A stretch of 64,000 bases of DNA from Microbacterium sp. Marseille-Q6648. Its GTDB lineage: Bacteria; Actinomycetota; Actinomycetes; Actinomycetales; Microbacteriaceae. This document shows positions 16,161 through 24,700 of this stretch, piece after piece. Positions within the stretch are counted from its first letter, which is position 1. Every line of letters begins with the position of its first letter. The stretch lies in the NCBI RefSeq assembly GCF_943181415.1, contig NZ_CALPBZ010000003.1, positions 372,001-436,000 on the forward strand, read 5' to 3'. The notes under the pieces are model-generated. The model made no database searches. It was not told the DNA's origin and worked only from the letters and a program-made list of their open reading frames with translations. A program made the translations under genes and the position numbers.

Positions 16161-16754
16161 TTGGTCGAGATCCTCACCGTCTGCACGGGAAACATCTGCC
16201 GCTCCCCCCTCGCCGAGCTGCTGCTCGCGCAGCGCCTCGCCGACCTGAATCCCACCGTGTCGAGCGCCGGCACGCGCGGGATGGTCGACTCCCCCATGAC
16301 CGCCGAGGCGGTGGCGCTGGCCGATCAGCTCGGCGTCCCGACGGCGACGTCGGCGGCGCACCGGGCACGCTTCTTGAACGAAGCGCACCTGGCCTCGCCC
16401 GACCTCATCCTCACGATGACGCGCGACCACCGTCGCAGCGTCGCAGAGCTGGCTCCGACGCGACTGCGTCACACGTTCACGGTGCGCGAGTTCGCCCGCC
16501 TCGCCGAAGGCGTCAGCGACGCCGACATCACCGCGGCCGCGAGGGCCGAGGGGACGGATGCCGCATCCCGCCTCCGCGCGGCGGCGACGTTCCTGGCCGG
16601 GAGGCGAGGGCTGGCCGTGCCGCCGCCCGCGCCCGACGACGACGACGTGGTGGACCCCTACCGCCGGTCGTGGCAGACCTACCTCCGCAGCGGCAAGCAG
16701 CTGGTGCCCGCACTGGACCAGGTGGAGCGGGTGGTACGCGCGGCGCTGGCGTAA
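16161..16754 (+). CDS. Low-molecular-weight protein-tyrosine phosphatase
   Basis: This 197-residue enzyme starts at a TTG (16161) with CGGAG six nt upstream, giving LVEILTVCTGNICRSPLAEL. The P-loop CTGNICRS carries the catalytic Cys and Arg; the general-acid Asp is probably in the late DDVVDPYRRS segment. It is a little longer than the usual 150-160 residues because of a mid-protein insertion (about 120-160). A bacterial tyrosine kinase of the polysaccharide-copolymerase type lies 1.6 kb downstream on the same strand, so it may dephosphorylate that kinase. That pairing is inferred from known Wzb/Wzc systems. Confidence 0.9.
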   Translation: MVEILTVCTGNICRSPLAELLLAQRLADLNPTVSSAGTRGMVDSPMTAEAVALADQLGVPTATSAAHRARFLNEAHLASPDLILTMTRDHRRSVAELAPTRLRHTFTVREFARLAEGVSDADITAAARAEGTDAASRLRAAATFLAGRRGLAVPPPAPDDDDVVDPYRRSWQTYLRSGKQLVPALDQVERVVRAALA

Positions 16755-16821
16755 ACCGGCAGCCCGGATCCTCACCGGCGCGTGGCAGAATGCTTCGCAC
16801 CCCCGCCGGAAGAGAGACCCC

Positions 16822-18183
16822 GTGATCTCGACCATCGCCGCGATCGTCGTGCTCGTCGCCGCTGCGATCCTGCTGATCGCCTCGCGCGGTCGTGCCGAGC
16901 GCGACATCACCGTCGCCGCGCGCGCGGCCGCCGTCACCGGCGCCGTGCCGGTGTCGCCCGACGAGAAGCCGGATGCCGCAGCCGCCCTCGCCGCCGCGGA
17001 ATCGCTCGGGGCGATCATGACCCAGGCGGGGTACTCCGTCGACACCATCCAGGACGTCATCGCCGACGTCGCCAAGGTGAACAACCTGCCCGAGAGCGAA
17101 GCGCTCGTCTTCCCGAACGCCCTGCTCGTCTCGGCGCGCGGCGGCGGGCAGCAGCGCACCGGTGCGGTCTCGAGCGGCAGCGGCCAGCTGCTGCTGTCGC
17201 AGATCGACGAGGTGCATCGCACGGCGGACGGCGCACGTACCGGGGTGATCGACCCCCACTCGGTGGTCGTGAAGATCCAGCGCATCCGCGAGATGAAGCC
17301 GCTGTACGGCCGGGTGCTCCGCGTCGTGGGCTACATGTTCCTGAGCGGCGCCCTCTCGGTCCTGCTGGGCGCCACCTGGAACGGCGTCGCGCTGTCGGTC
17401 GCGCTCGGCCTCGTGGCCGGAACGGCGCTGCTGGTGAGCGAGCGGGTGCCCGCGCGGTACGGCGCCCTCATCACGGTGGCGATCGCGTTCGTCGTGGCGC
17501 TCACGGTGTTCCTGCTTCTTCGCACGGGGCTGGGGACCGGCATCCTTCCCGCCCTGCTCGCACCGCTGGTCGTCCTGCTTCCGGGTGCGCTGCTGACGAC
17601 GGCCGTGCTCGAGCTCACGACCGGCCAGATGCTGTCGGGCGCCGGGCGCCTGGCCGCCGGTGCGATGCAGCTGGTGCTGCTGGGCGCCGGCATCATGACC
17701 GCGGGCGCGGTCGTGGGCGTCCCCGACCTCGACTTCAGCGAGCAGCCCAGCCCCCTCGGCGAGATCGCGCCGTGGATCGCGGTCGCCGTGTTCGCCGTGG
17801 GGATCTGCGTGCACCGCTCCGCTCCCCCGCGCGCGCTGCCGTGGATGCTGCTCGTGCTGTACGTCGCGTACTCCGCGCAGGTGCTCGGCGACCTCGCCGT
17901 CGGCGGCGTGCTGTCGGCCTTCATCGGTGCGCTCGTGGTGACGCCGGTGACGTCGCTGGTCGCGCGGCAGCCCACCGGCCCCGCCCCGATGGTGACCTTC
18001 ACGCCGGCGTTCTGGCTGCTGGTGCCGGGAGCACTGGGCCTGGTCGGAGTGGCGGATGTGCTGGGCGGGGACGCCGCGGCATCCGATTCTCTGGTGACGA
18101 CGCTCGCCACGATGGTGGCGATCGCCCTCGGCGTCCTGGCCGGATCGGCCCTGTCGAACCGGATGCGGCGACCGGCGCTCTGA
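16822..18183 (+). CDS. ThrE-like threonine/serine exporter family membrane protein
   Basis: This 453-residue protein starts at a GTG (16822) after AGAGAGA. It has an N-terminal anchor helix, a cytoplasmic domain (about residues 30-165, with LGAIMTQAGYSVDTIQDVI and VVKIQRIREMKPLYG), then nine or ten transmembrane helices. This order, a soluble amino-terminal domain followed by two five-helix blocks, is that of the ThrE/DUF1212 family, which exports threonine and serine. It lies 67 nt after the phosphatase gene and 160 nt before the tyrosine kinase. A role in export of a small polar metabolite is known for the family; the substrate here is inferred. Confidence 0.8.
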   Translation: MISTIAAIVVLVAAAILLIASRGRAERDITVAARAAAVTGAVPVSPDEKPDAAAALAAAESLGAIMTQAGYSVDTIQDVIADVAKVNNLPESEALVFPNALLVSARGGGQQRTGAVSSGSGQLLLSQIDEVHRTADGARTGVIDPHSVVVKIQRIREMKPLYGRVLRVVGYMFLSGALSVLLGATWNGVALSVALGLVAGTALLVSERVPARYGALITVAIAFVVALTVFLLLRTGLGTGILPALLAPLVVLLPGALLTTAVLELTTGQMLSGAGRLAAGAMQLVLLGAGIMTAGAVVGVPDLDFSEQPSPLGEIAPWIAVAVFAVGICVHRSAPPRALPWMLLVLYVAYSAQVLGDLAVGGVLSAFIGALVVTPVTSLVARQPTGPAPMVTFTPAFWLLVPGALGLVGVADVLGGDAAASDSLVTTLATMVAIALGVLAGSALSNRMRRPAL

Positions 18184-18343
18184 GCCGCCCGCCCCGCGCT
18201 TCGCGCCGCCCGAGAACGCCGCGTTTACACGACTGTCACGCTGCGAGGGGGATCAGGAAACGCCGTTCATGTCAGGATGGAGTCCGCGTGGGACCCCCAT
18301 CGCGCTCATGAAGCAGGAGCGCAACCCGCGAGCGAGAGGCGTC

Positions 18344-19840
18344 ATGGAGCTCACCGACTACATCCGCATCCTCCGGAAGAACTGGCTGATCATCGTCTTG
18401 GCGACCCTTCTCGGAGTCGGGGCGGCGGCCGGGTACTCCCTCACCCGCACGCCGATGTACGAGTCGCAGTCGACCGTGTTCGTGTCGTCGCAGTCGGGCA
18501 CCTCGATCGCCGAACTGCAGCAGGGGTCGAGCTTCACGCAGGGCCGGGTCACGACCTACACGAACCTCGTGACGACGCCGATCGTGATGAACCCGGTGAT
18601 CGCGCGGCTCGATCTGGGCATCAGCCCCAACGACCTGGCGGGCATGATCACGGCCTCCAGCCCGCTGAACACCACGCTCATCACCATCGGCGTGACGGAT
18701 GCCGATCCGATCCGCTCCGCCGACATCGCCAACGCGCTGGCAGCGAGCCTCACCGCAGCCGTCGAGGCGATCGAGACCCCGAACGGCGAAGAGACCTCGC
18801 CGGTGCGTCTCACCCGGGTGAAGGACGCCCAGGCGCCGCTCGAGCCCTCGAGCCCGAACGTGCCGCTGAACCTCGCGCTCGGCGCACTGGTGGGTCTGGC
18901 CATCGGCATCGGCATCGCGGTGCTGCGCGCCGTGCTCGACACGCGCGTGCGGACGCCGCAGGACGTGCAGGCGGTCACGGATTCGCCGCTCATCGGCGCG
19001 ATCGCGTTCGACCCCAAGGCGAAGGAGCGTCCGCTCATCGTGCACGCGGATCCGCTGAGCCCGCGGGCGGAGTCGTTCCGCGCGCTGCGGACGAACCTGC
19101 AATTCCTCGACATGGACGGTCGCGCGAGCTTCGTGGTCACCTCGAGCGTGCCGAGCGAGGGCAAGTCGACGAGCACCATCAACCTCGCGATCGCGCTGGC
19201 GGATGCCGGCAAGAAGGTCGCGCTCATCGATGCGGATCTGCGCAAGCCCAAGGTGGCCGAGTACCTCGGCATCGAAGGCGGCGCGGGCCTCACCGACGTG
19301 CTCATCGGACGCACGCGCGTCGGCGACGTGATGCTGCCGTGGGGTGGACGCAGCCTCTACGTGCTGCCGGCCGGGAAGATCCCGCCGAACCCGAGCGAGC
19401 TGCTGGGGTCGCAGCACATGCGGACGCTGCTGGAAGCGCTCGAGCGCGACTTCGACGTCGTGCTGTGCGACGCACCTCCCCTGCTGCCGGTGACCGACGC
19501 CGCGATCCTTTCGAAGGAGACGTCGGGGGCCGTGCTGATCGTGTCGGCCGGCAAGACGACGCGTCACCAGCTGGGGCACGCGATCGACGCGCTCAGCACG
19601 GTGGGCGCGAAGGTCGCCGGTGTCGTGCTGTCGATGGTTCCCACGCGGGGTCCGGACGCGTACGCCTACGGCGGTGCGTACGGATACGGCGGCTACGGCG
19701 GGTACGGGTACAAGCTGAAGCCCGAACCCCAGTCGCGCGCCGACCGGCAGACGCGCGGTGCGCGTCGGCGCGGCAACGGCGCTCCGGTGCAGACGACGGC
19801 GCCGCAGCCTCCGGCTGACGACACCGCGTCCGTGCGCTGA
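18344..19840 (+). CDS. Polysaccharide co-polymerase / bacterial tyrosine kinase (Wzz-BY-kinase fusion)
   Basis: This 498-residue membrane protein begins at the ATG at 18344 (GAGAGG site). It has a Wzz domain with two transmembrane helices (about 14-32 and 178-196) enclosing an extracellular region, then a cytoplasmic BY-kinase domain: Walker A SEGKSTS (about 270-277), Walker A' LIDADLRKP (about 292-300) and Walker B VLCDAPP (about 371-377). The tail (about 440-457) is a Tyr/Gly cluster, the expected autophosphorylation site. It should control chain length and export of a capsule or exopolysaccharide. The structural locus lies about 27 kb to the right. A BNR-repeat membrane protein follows within 8 nt. 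Confidence 0.93.
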   Translation: MELTDYIRILRKNWLIIVLATLLGVGAAAGYSLTRTPMYESQSTVFVSSQSGTSIAELQQGSSFTQGRVTTYTNLVTTPIVMNPVIARLDLGISPNDLAGMITASSPLNTTLITIGVTDADPIRSADIANALAASLTAAVEAIETPNGEETSPVRLTRVKDAQAPLEPSSPNVPLNLALGALVGLAIGIGIAVLRAVLDTRVRTPQDVQAVTDSPLIGAIAFDPKAKERPLIVHADPLSPRAESFRALRTNLQFLDMDGRASFVVTSSVPSEGKSTSTINLAIALADAGKKVALIDADLRKPKVAEYLGIEGGAGLTDVLIGRTRVGDVMLPWGGRSLYVLPAGKIPPNPSELLGSQHMRTLLEALERDFDVVLCDAPPLLPVTDAAILSKETSGAVLIVSAGKTTRHQLGHAIDALSTVGAKVAGVVLSMVPTRGPDAYAYGGAYGYGGYGGYGYKLKPEPQSRADRQTRGARRRGNGAPVQTTAPQPPADDTASVR

Positions 19841-19848
19841 GGCGGCTC

Positions 19849-20736
19849 GTGGCAGGACGATGGCGCTTCGGCGCGCGCGAGACGGCAGGGGTCGCCGCGG
19901 TGATCGCTGTCGCCGCGGTCGTCGCCGTGGTGACGGTCTTCGCGTGGCAGCACGGCAATCCGGGAGCGACGACGGGGACGCCGGCTCCGGTGCCGACGTT
20001 CACGCTGGGTGTGCAGACACCGAGTCCGACACCGACGCCCGAAGCGGCATCCGTGTCTTCGCCGGGGGCGGACGAGCGGTTCCTCTCCGTGGACACGGAC
20101 GCGATGTGGCGGGCGACGGCCGGCCGATGCGACGACGGCGGCGGGTCGGTGGAGCGCTCGCTCGACGGCGGTGCGACGTGGACCGCGGTGACACCCGGCG
20201 ACCGTGATGTGCGGCGCGTGCAGGCGGTGGATGCGTTCGGAGGCGACGACGCCGACGTCATCGTCGCGACGGGCGGCGACTGCGCCCCGCAGGGACTTCG
20301 CACCTACTCGGGCGGGGAGTTCTGGGAACAGCAGGACCAGGTGTTCGTGACGTCGCGGTTCGTGGAGCGCGGCGACGGTGCGGCGACGGTGGGGCCGATC
20401 GAGGCGCCGTGCGCGGCGCCGTGGAGTCTGCGCAACACGGGTGACACGCTCGCCCTCGTCTGCGACGGCACGGCGTCGGTGTACACCGGCGGCGGCTGGT
20501 CGCCGCTGCCGGTCGAGAGCGCCCTCGCGGTGGCGCTCGACGGCCAGTCGGCGATCGTCGCGTCTCGCACCGGGGACTGCGCCGGTGTCACGGTCTCACG
20601 GGTGGATTCTCCGGGGGCGGCGCCGTCGGCGATCGGCTGCGCCGAGACGGATGCGGCGGGGCCGGTCGCGGTCGACGACGCGCCCGGCGGCGGCGCGATG
20701 GTGTGGGTCGGCGACGCCGTCATTCCGGTCGGCTAG
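19849..20736 (+). CDS. Membrane-anchored protein with an Asp-box (BNR) repeat
   Basis: This 295-residue protein starts at a GTG 8 nt after the tyrosine-kinase stop. It has one N-terminal signal-anchor helix (about residues 14-34), a Thr/Pro-rich linker (TPTPEAASVSSP), and an extracellular domain with the Asp-box motif SLDGGATWTAV and repeated short beta elements (TYSGGEFW, VYTGGGWSPL), suggesting a beta-propeller. Such proteins can bind glycans or proteins outside the cell. Its close spacing suggests co-transcription with the kinase. Its last 17 nt overlap the convergent VOC gene. The specific function is unknown. Confidence 0.8.
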   Translation: MAGRWRFGARETAGVAAVIAVAAVVAVVTVFAWQHGNPGATTGTPAPVPTFTLGVQTPSPTPTPEAASVSSPGADERFLSVDTDAMWRATAGRCDDGGGSVERSLDGGATWTAVTPGDRDVRRVQAVDAFGGDDADVIVATGGDCAPQGLRTYSGGEFWEQQDQVFVTSRFVERGDGAATVGPIEAPCAAPWSLRNTGDTLALVCDGTASVYTGGGWSPLPVESALAVALDGQSAIVASRTGDCAGVTVSRVDSPGAAPSAIGCAETDAAGPVAVDDAPGGGAMVWVGDAVIPVG

Positions 20737-21106
20737 ATTCCCAGCCGGACCAGTCCGCGGCGTCGATGACGCAGAAGCGGTTGCCCTCGGGGTCCTCCAT
20801 GATGACGTAGTCGGCGTCGGCGGGACGCTTGTCCCAGATGACTTCGCGGGCACCGAGCCGTCGCAGCCGTTCCACCTCGGCGGGCTGGTCGTCGGCGTAC
20901 AGGTCGAGGTGGATGCGCGGCGGGAGCACGCGCTCGGACGGCATGGCGTCGAGCGAGACGTTCGGTCCTCGTCCGGCACATGGCGTGAGGACGGCGAAGT
21001 CCGCCTCGACGGGTTCTCGCGGCACGTAGTCCAGGGCCGCGCACCAGAAGGCGAGCTGCGCGTCGAGATCCTGCACGCGGATGACGATCGAGCCGACGAC
21101 CAGCAT
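20720..21106 (-). CDS. VOC (glyoxalase/bleomycin-resistance) family protein
   Basis: This 128-residue protein has the two beta-alpha-beta-beta-beta modules of the vicinal-oxygen-chelate fold. The start VVGSIVIRVQDLDAQLAFW and the end YVIMEDPEGNRFCVID are typical of the glyoxalase-like group; metal ligands would be in RIHLDLYA and the EDPEGN region. It is monocistronic and convergent to the BNR gene. The substrate is unknown. Confidence 0.88.
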   Translation of the reverse strand: MLVVGSIVIRVQDLDAQLAFWCAALDYVPREPVEADFAVLTPCAGRGPNVSLDAMPSERVLPPRIHLDLYADDQPAEVERLRRLGAREVIWDKRPADADYVIMEDPEGNRFCVIDAADWSGWESSRPE

Positions 21107-21122
21107 CAGGGGTGCACCGGCA

Positions 21123-21557
21123 TCAGTGGTGGACCAGAACCGGGCAGTGCGCGTGCTCGGCGCACTGGGCGCTGACCGAGCCGAGGAGGAGACCCGAGAA
21201 GCCGCCGTGTCCGCGGCTGCCGACGACGAGCAGGTCGGCGTCCTTGCTCTCCTCGATGAGGGCGGCCGCGGCCGGACCGGGCACGGTCTTCTTGCTGATC
21301 TCCTCGGGGACGGCGCCGTCGAACCGGCCGGTGAGCGCCTGATCGAGCACGGCCCACGCGTCGGCCTCGGGATCGATCGAGTCGGTGTAGCCGGTGAAGA
21401 CGGGCGGATACGTCCAGGCCGCGACGACGACGAGCTCCGCCCCCGTGGCCTCGGCGAGCTGCCAGGCGTGACCGAGAGCGGCCGCGGCCTGCGACGAGCC
21501 GTCGACGCCGACGACGATGCGGCGATACAGCGGGGCGCGCTCGGTTGCTTCGTTCAT
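21123..21557 (-). CDS. Universal stress protein (UspA family)
   Basis: This 144-residue single-domain USP starts MNEATERAPLYRRIVVGVDGSSQA at the ATG at 21557, behind GGGGG. The ATP-binding motif GSRGHGGFSGLLLGSVS near the C-terminus fits G-2x-G-9x-G(S/T), so it should be a nucleotide-binding member. It lies 16 nt upstream of the VOC gene on the same strand and may be co-transcribed. The role in stress survival is inferred from the family. Confidence 0.93.
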   Translation of the reverse strand: MNEATERAPLYRRIVVGVDGSSQAAAALGHAWQLAEATGAELVVVAAWTYPPVFTGYTDSIDPEADAWAVLDQALTGRFDGAVPEEISKKTVPGPAAAALIEESKDADLLVVGSRGHGGFSGLLLGSVSAQCAEHAHCPVLVHH

Positions 21558-21621
21558 ACCCCCAGCATGGGCCATGCGGCCGCGGACGGGAGGGTCGGAG
21601 GTCCCGCCCGGGTCTGAGCGG

Positions 21622-21651
21622 TTGACACATGGGGACCCCGTTACCTAACAT
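21622..21651 (+). promoter_or_regulatory. Sigma-70-type promoter of the GH16 gene
   Basis: TTGACA (21622-21627) and TAACAT (21646-21651) are separated by 18 bp. The first of two CebR-like boxes starts about 12 bp past the -10, where a bound repressor would block initiation or early elongation. Confidence 0.7.
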
Positions 21652-21663
21652 GGCCTGAACCCG

Positions 21664-21677
21664 TGAGAGCGCTCCCA
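21664..21677. promoter_or_regulatory. CebR/CelR-like operator box 1 (TGAGAGCGCTCCCA)
   Basis: It differs at one position from the Streptomyces CebR / Thermobifida CelR site TGGGAGCGCTCCCA, bound by LacI-family repressors that respond to cellobiose or other beta-glucan oligosaccharides. The centre is 33 bp from box 2, about three helical turns. Confidence 0.75.
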
Positions 21678-21696
21678 CAACAAATTTGCCGCGGCG

Positions 21697-21710
21697 TGTG
21701 AGCGCTCCCG
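21697..21710. promoter_or_regulatory. CebR/CelR-like operator box 2 (TGTGAGCGCTCCCG)
   Basis: It shares the GAGCGCTC core with box 1 and lies 36 bp before the ATG of the GH16 protein. Two boxes in helical phase suggest cooperative binding. No matching LacI gene is adjacent; the one at 1467-2510 is predicted to use a different palindrome. Confidence 0.7.
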
Positions 21711-21745
21711 CATCCTTCGAGGACGAAGACAAGACGAGGAAGTCC

Positions 21746-24700
21746 ATGCGAAAAACCCCTGCCCTGCGCCGCCCAGCGGCGGCTGCGATCGCCGTCGCGC
21801 TGACGGCGACCACCTTGAGCGCCACGGCCTCCGCAGCCGGCGCCGCCGAGACCGAGCTGACGCTCTACGACTTCGAAGACGGCACCTCCAGCCACATTCA
21901 GTGGGGTGACGCCGGGGCGGGAGTCCAGGCCTACGAGGGTTCCGGCATCCCGACCCCCGACGCCGAGCCGAACACGCACATGCTCTCGTACGGCTTCGAC
22001 CTGGTCGCCGGGCCGAACTACTACGGCGGCATGGGCTTCGAGTTCGCCGGCGGTCAGCCCGCGCAGGACTGGTCGGCGTACGACGGCGTGCAGTTCTGGC
22101 TGTACGGCGACGGCCAGGGCGGCACGATGCAGGTCGAGCTGCTCGATGCCGTCAGCGCCGACCCCGGCGTGACCGACCGCTACGACGTCGTGGTTCCCGT
22201 CGGCGAGGTCGGCTGGCGCCTGGTGCAGGTTCCGTTCGCGGACTTCCAGCGCGCGACCGACTACCAGGACGGCGGCGCCCCCAACGACGGCAGCCTCGAC
22301 CTGGACTTCGTGCGCGGCATCCTCTTCCCCGGCAACAGCGGCGCGGGCGTCGTGAAGATCGACGACATCGAGCTGTACGCCGGTGCGGTCGTGGCTCCTT
22401 CGGTCGGCGTGGGCGCGACCTCGCTGAACGTCACCGAGGGGTCGGATGCCGTCATCCCGGTGTCGCTGAACACCGCAGCCGACACGGATGTGACCGTCGA
22501 ATACGCCACCGCCGACGGCACGGGTGTCGCCGGCACCGACTACACGGCGACCTCGGGGACGCTCACGATCCCCGCGGGCGAGACGAGCGCGAACATCACG
22601 GTTCCGACGACGGCGAACGACCTCGCCGACGGCAACCGCACGTTCACCGTCGCCCTGTCGAGCCCGGCCGGCGCCACGCTCGGTGCAGGCACCTCGACGG
22701 TGACCATCCGCGACGACGACGCGGGCGAGCCCACCGGTCCGAGCGAGCCCGGCTTCGTGATCGAGGACTTCGAGTCCGAACTGATCCTGGGCGACCCGGC
22801 CGCGGTTCCGCCGCTCGGCTGGTTCGCGGTCGCGGGTGCGGGCAACGTTCCGACGTTCGAGCGCACGCCCGACACCACGCGTCCTGACGCGGCCGAGGGC
22901 AACGACGCGCTGCAGATCGGCCTCGATACCGCCTCGTGGGCTGTCGTGATCGACAACTTCACGCCGGACGGGTCGACGTGGGCGCCGCAGGACTGGAGCA
23001 CCTACAACTCGCTCGGGTTCTGGATGTACGGCACCAACTCGGGTGCGCCGATGTTCCTCGACGTGCTCGACAACCGCAACCCCGACTCCGAGGTCGATGA
23101 CGCCGAGCGCTTCTCGGTGCGCTTCGCCGACGACTTCACCGGGTGGAAGTTCATCGAGGTCCCCTTCGACCAGTTCGCGCGCAAGAACATCGGCAACGGC
23201 GCTCCCGACGACGGGTTCACCCTGACCGAGGTGCACGGCTTCGGCATCGGCGTGGAGCAGACCTCCACGCGCGTGACGCCGACGATCCGCATCGACGACG
23301 TGCAGCTGATCGGCACGGCCGAGGTGCGTCCCGTCACGATCAACGTCGCGCGTTCGACGTTCCCCGTCACCGAGGGCGACACCGTCGACGTCGAGGTGCG
23401 GCTCACCCGCGTCGCCGACGAGGACGTCACCGTCTCGTACCGAACCGAAGAGGCGACCGAGCGCACGTCGACCGAGGACCTTCCGGCTACCGCGGAGCGG
23501 GACTACGTCTCGACCGAGGGCACCGTGACGATCCCGGCCGGTGAGCGCAGCGCCTTCATCCCGGTCGAGACGATCGACGACGCCAAGCCCGAGGTGGACG
23601 AGACCTTCCTCGTTCGCCTGAGCGACCCGCAGGGTGCCGAGCTCAACCCGCTCGCGCTGGCGCGCGTCAGCATCGCCGACAACGACGTGGCCGACGGCAC
23701 GATGCTCGAGGACTTCGAGAACGGCATCGGCCTGCTGCGTCCCACCGGGGACGCCGAGCTGGACGACCGTGAGATCGCGGCATCCGACGCCGACGCCTAC
23801 CCGACGCAGGACTCGTACGAGACCGTGCTCGACATGGTCGGCGACGGCGGCTTCGAGCGCACGCTGCAGCAGCCGCGGGACTTCTCGGGCGACGAGGGTC
23901 TCGGCATGTGGTTCTACGGACAGGGCGACGGTGCGCCGGTGACGGTGACGCTGCACGACAACGCCGCCGCAGACCCCGGCCCCGAGGCCTGGGAGCTTGC
24001 ATGGTCGGACGAGTTCGAGGCCGCGGCGGGCACGCCTGCCGATCCGCGGTTCTGGACCTACGAGACCGGCGGCTGGGGTTGGGGCAACGACGAGCTGCAG
24101 TACTACAGCGACTCGACCGACAACGCCGCGCACGACGGCGACGGCAACATGGTGATCACGACCCGCAAGGTCGAGGATCCGGCTGCCGCGGGTCTGGACT
24201 GCTGGTACGGCGACTGCGAGTACACGTCGGCACGCCTCATCACCGAGGGCAAGGTCGAGGTCAAGCACGGGCGCATGGAAGCGCGGGCGAAGATGCCGGA
24301 CGGCGAGCCGGGCATCTGGCCGGCGATCTGGACGCTCGGCAACGACTTCCGTGACGTCGGCTGGCCGCGCACCGGTGAGATCGACATCATGGAGTACGTC
24401 GGCAAGCTGCCGAACGAGATCTTCGGCACCATCCACGGCCCCGGCTACAGCGGCGGTCAGGCGTACGGCGACACGTACGACTTCGGCGAGAACCTCGGCG
24501 GCGAGTGGCTGACGTTCGCGGCGGAGTGGGAAGAGGGCGAGATCCGCTGGTACGTCCAGCGCGATGGCGGCGAGGAGATCCTCTTCCACACCGCTACGCC
24601 CGAGGACGTCGCGCCGAGCGACTGGGTGTTCGAGCACCCGTTCACGATGCTGATGAACATGGCCGTGGGCGGCAACTTCGGCGGCCCGCTGGGTGCTGAC

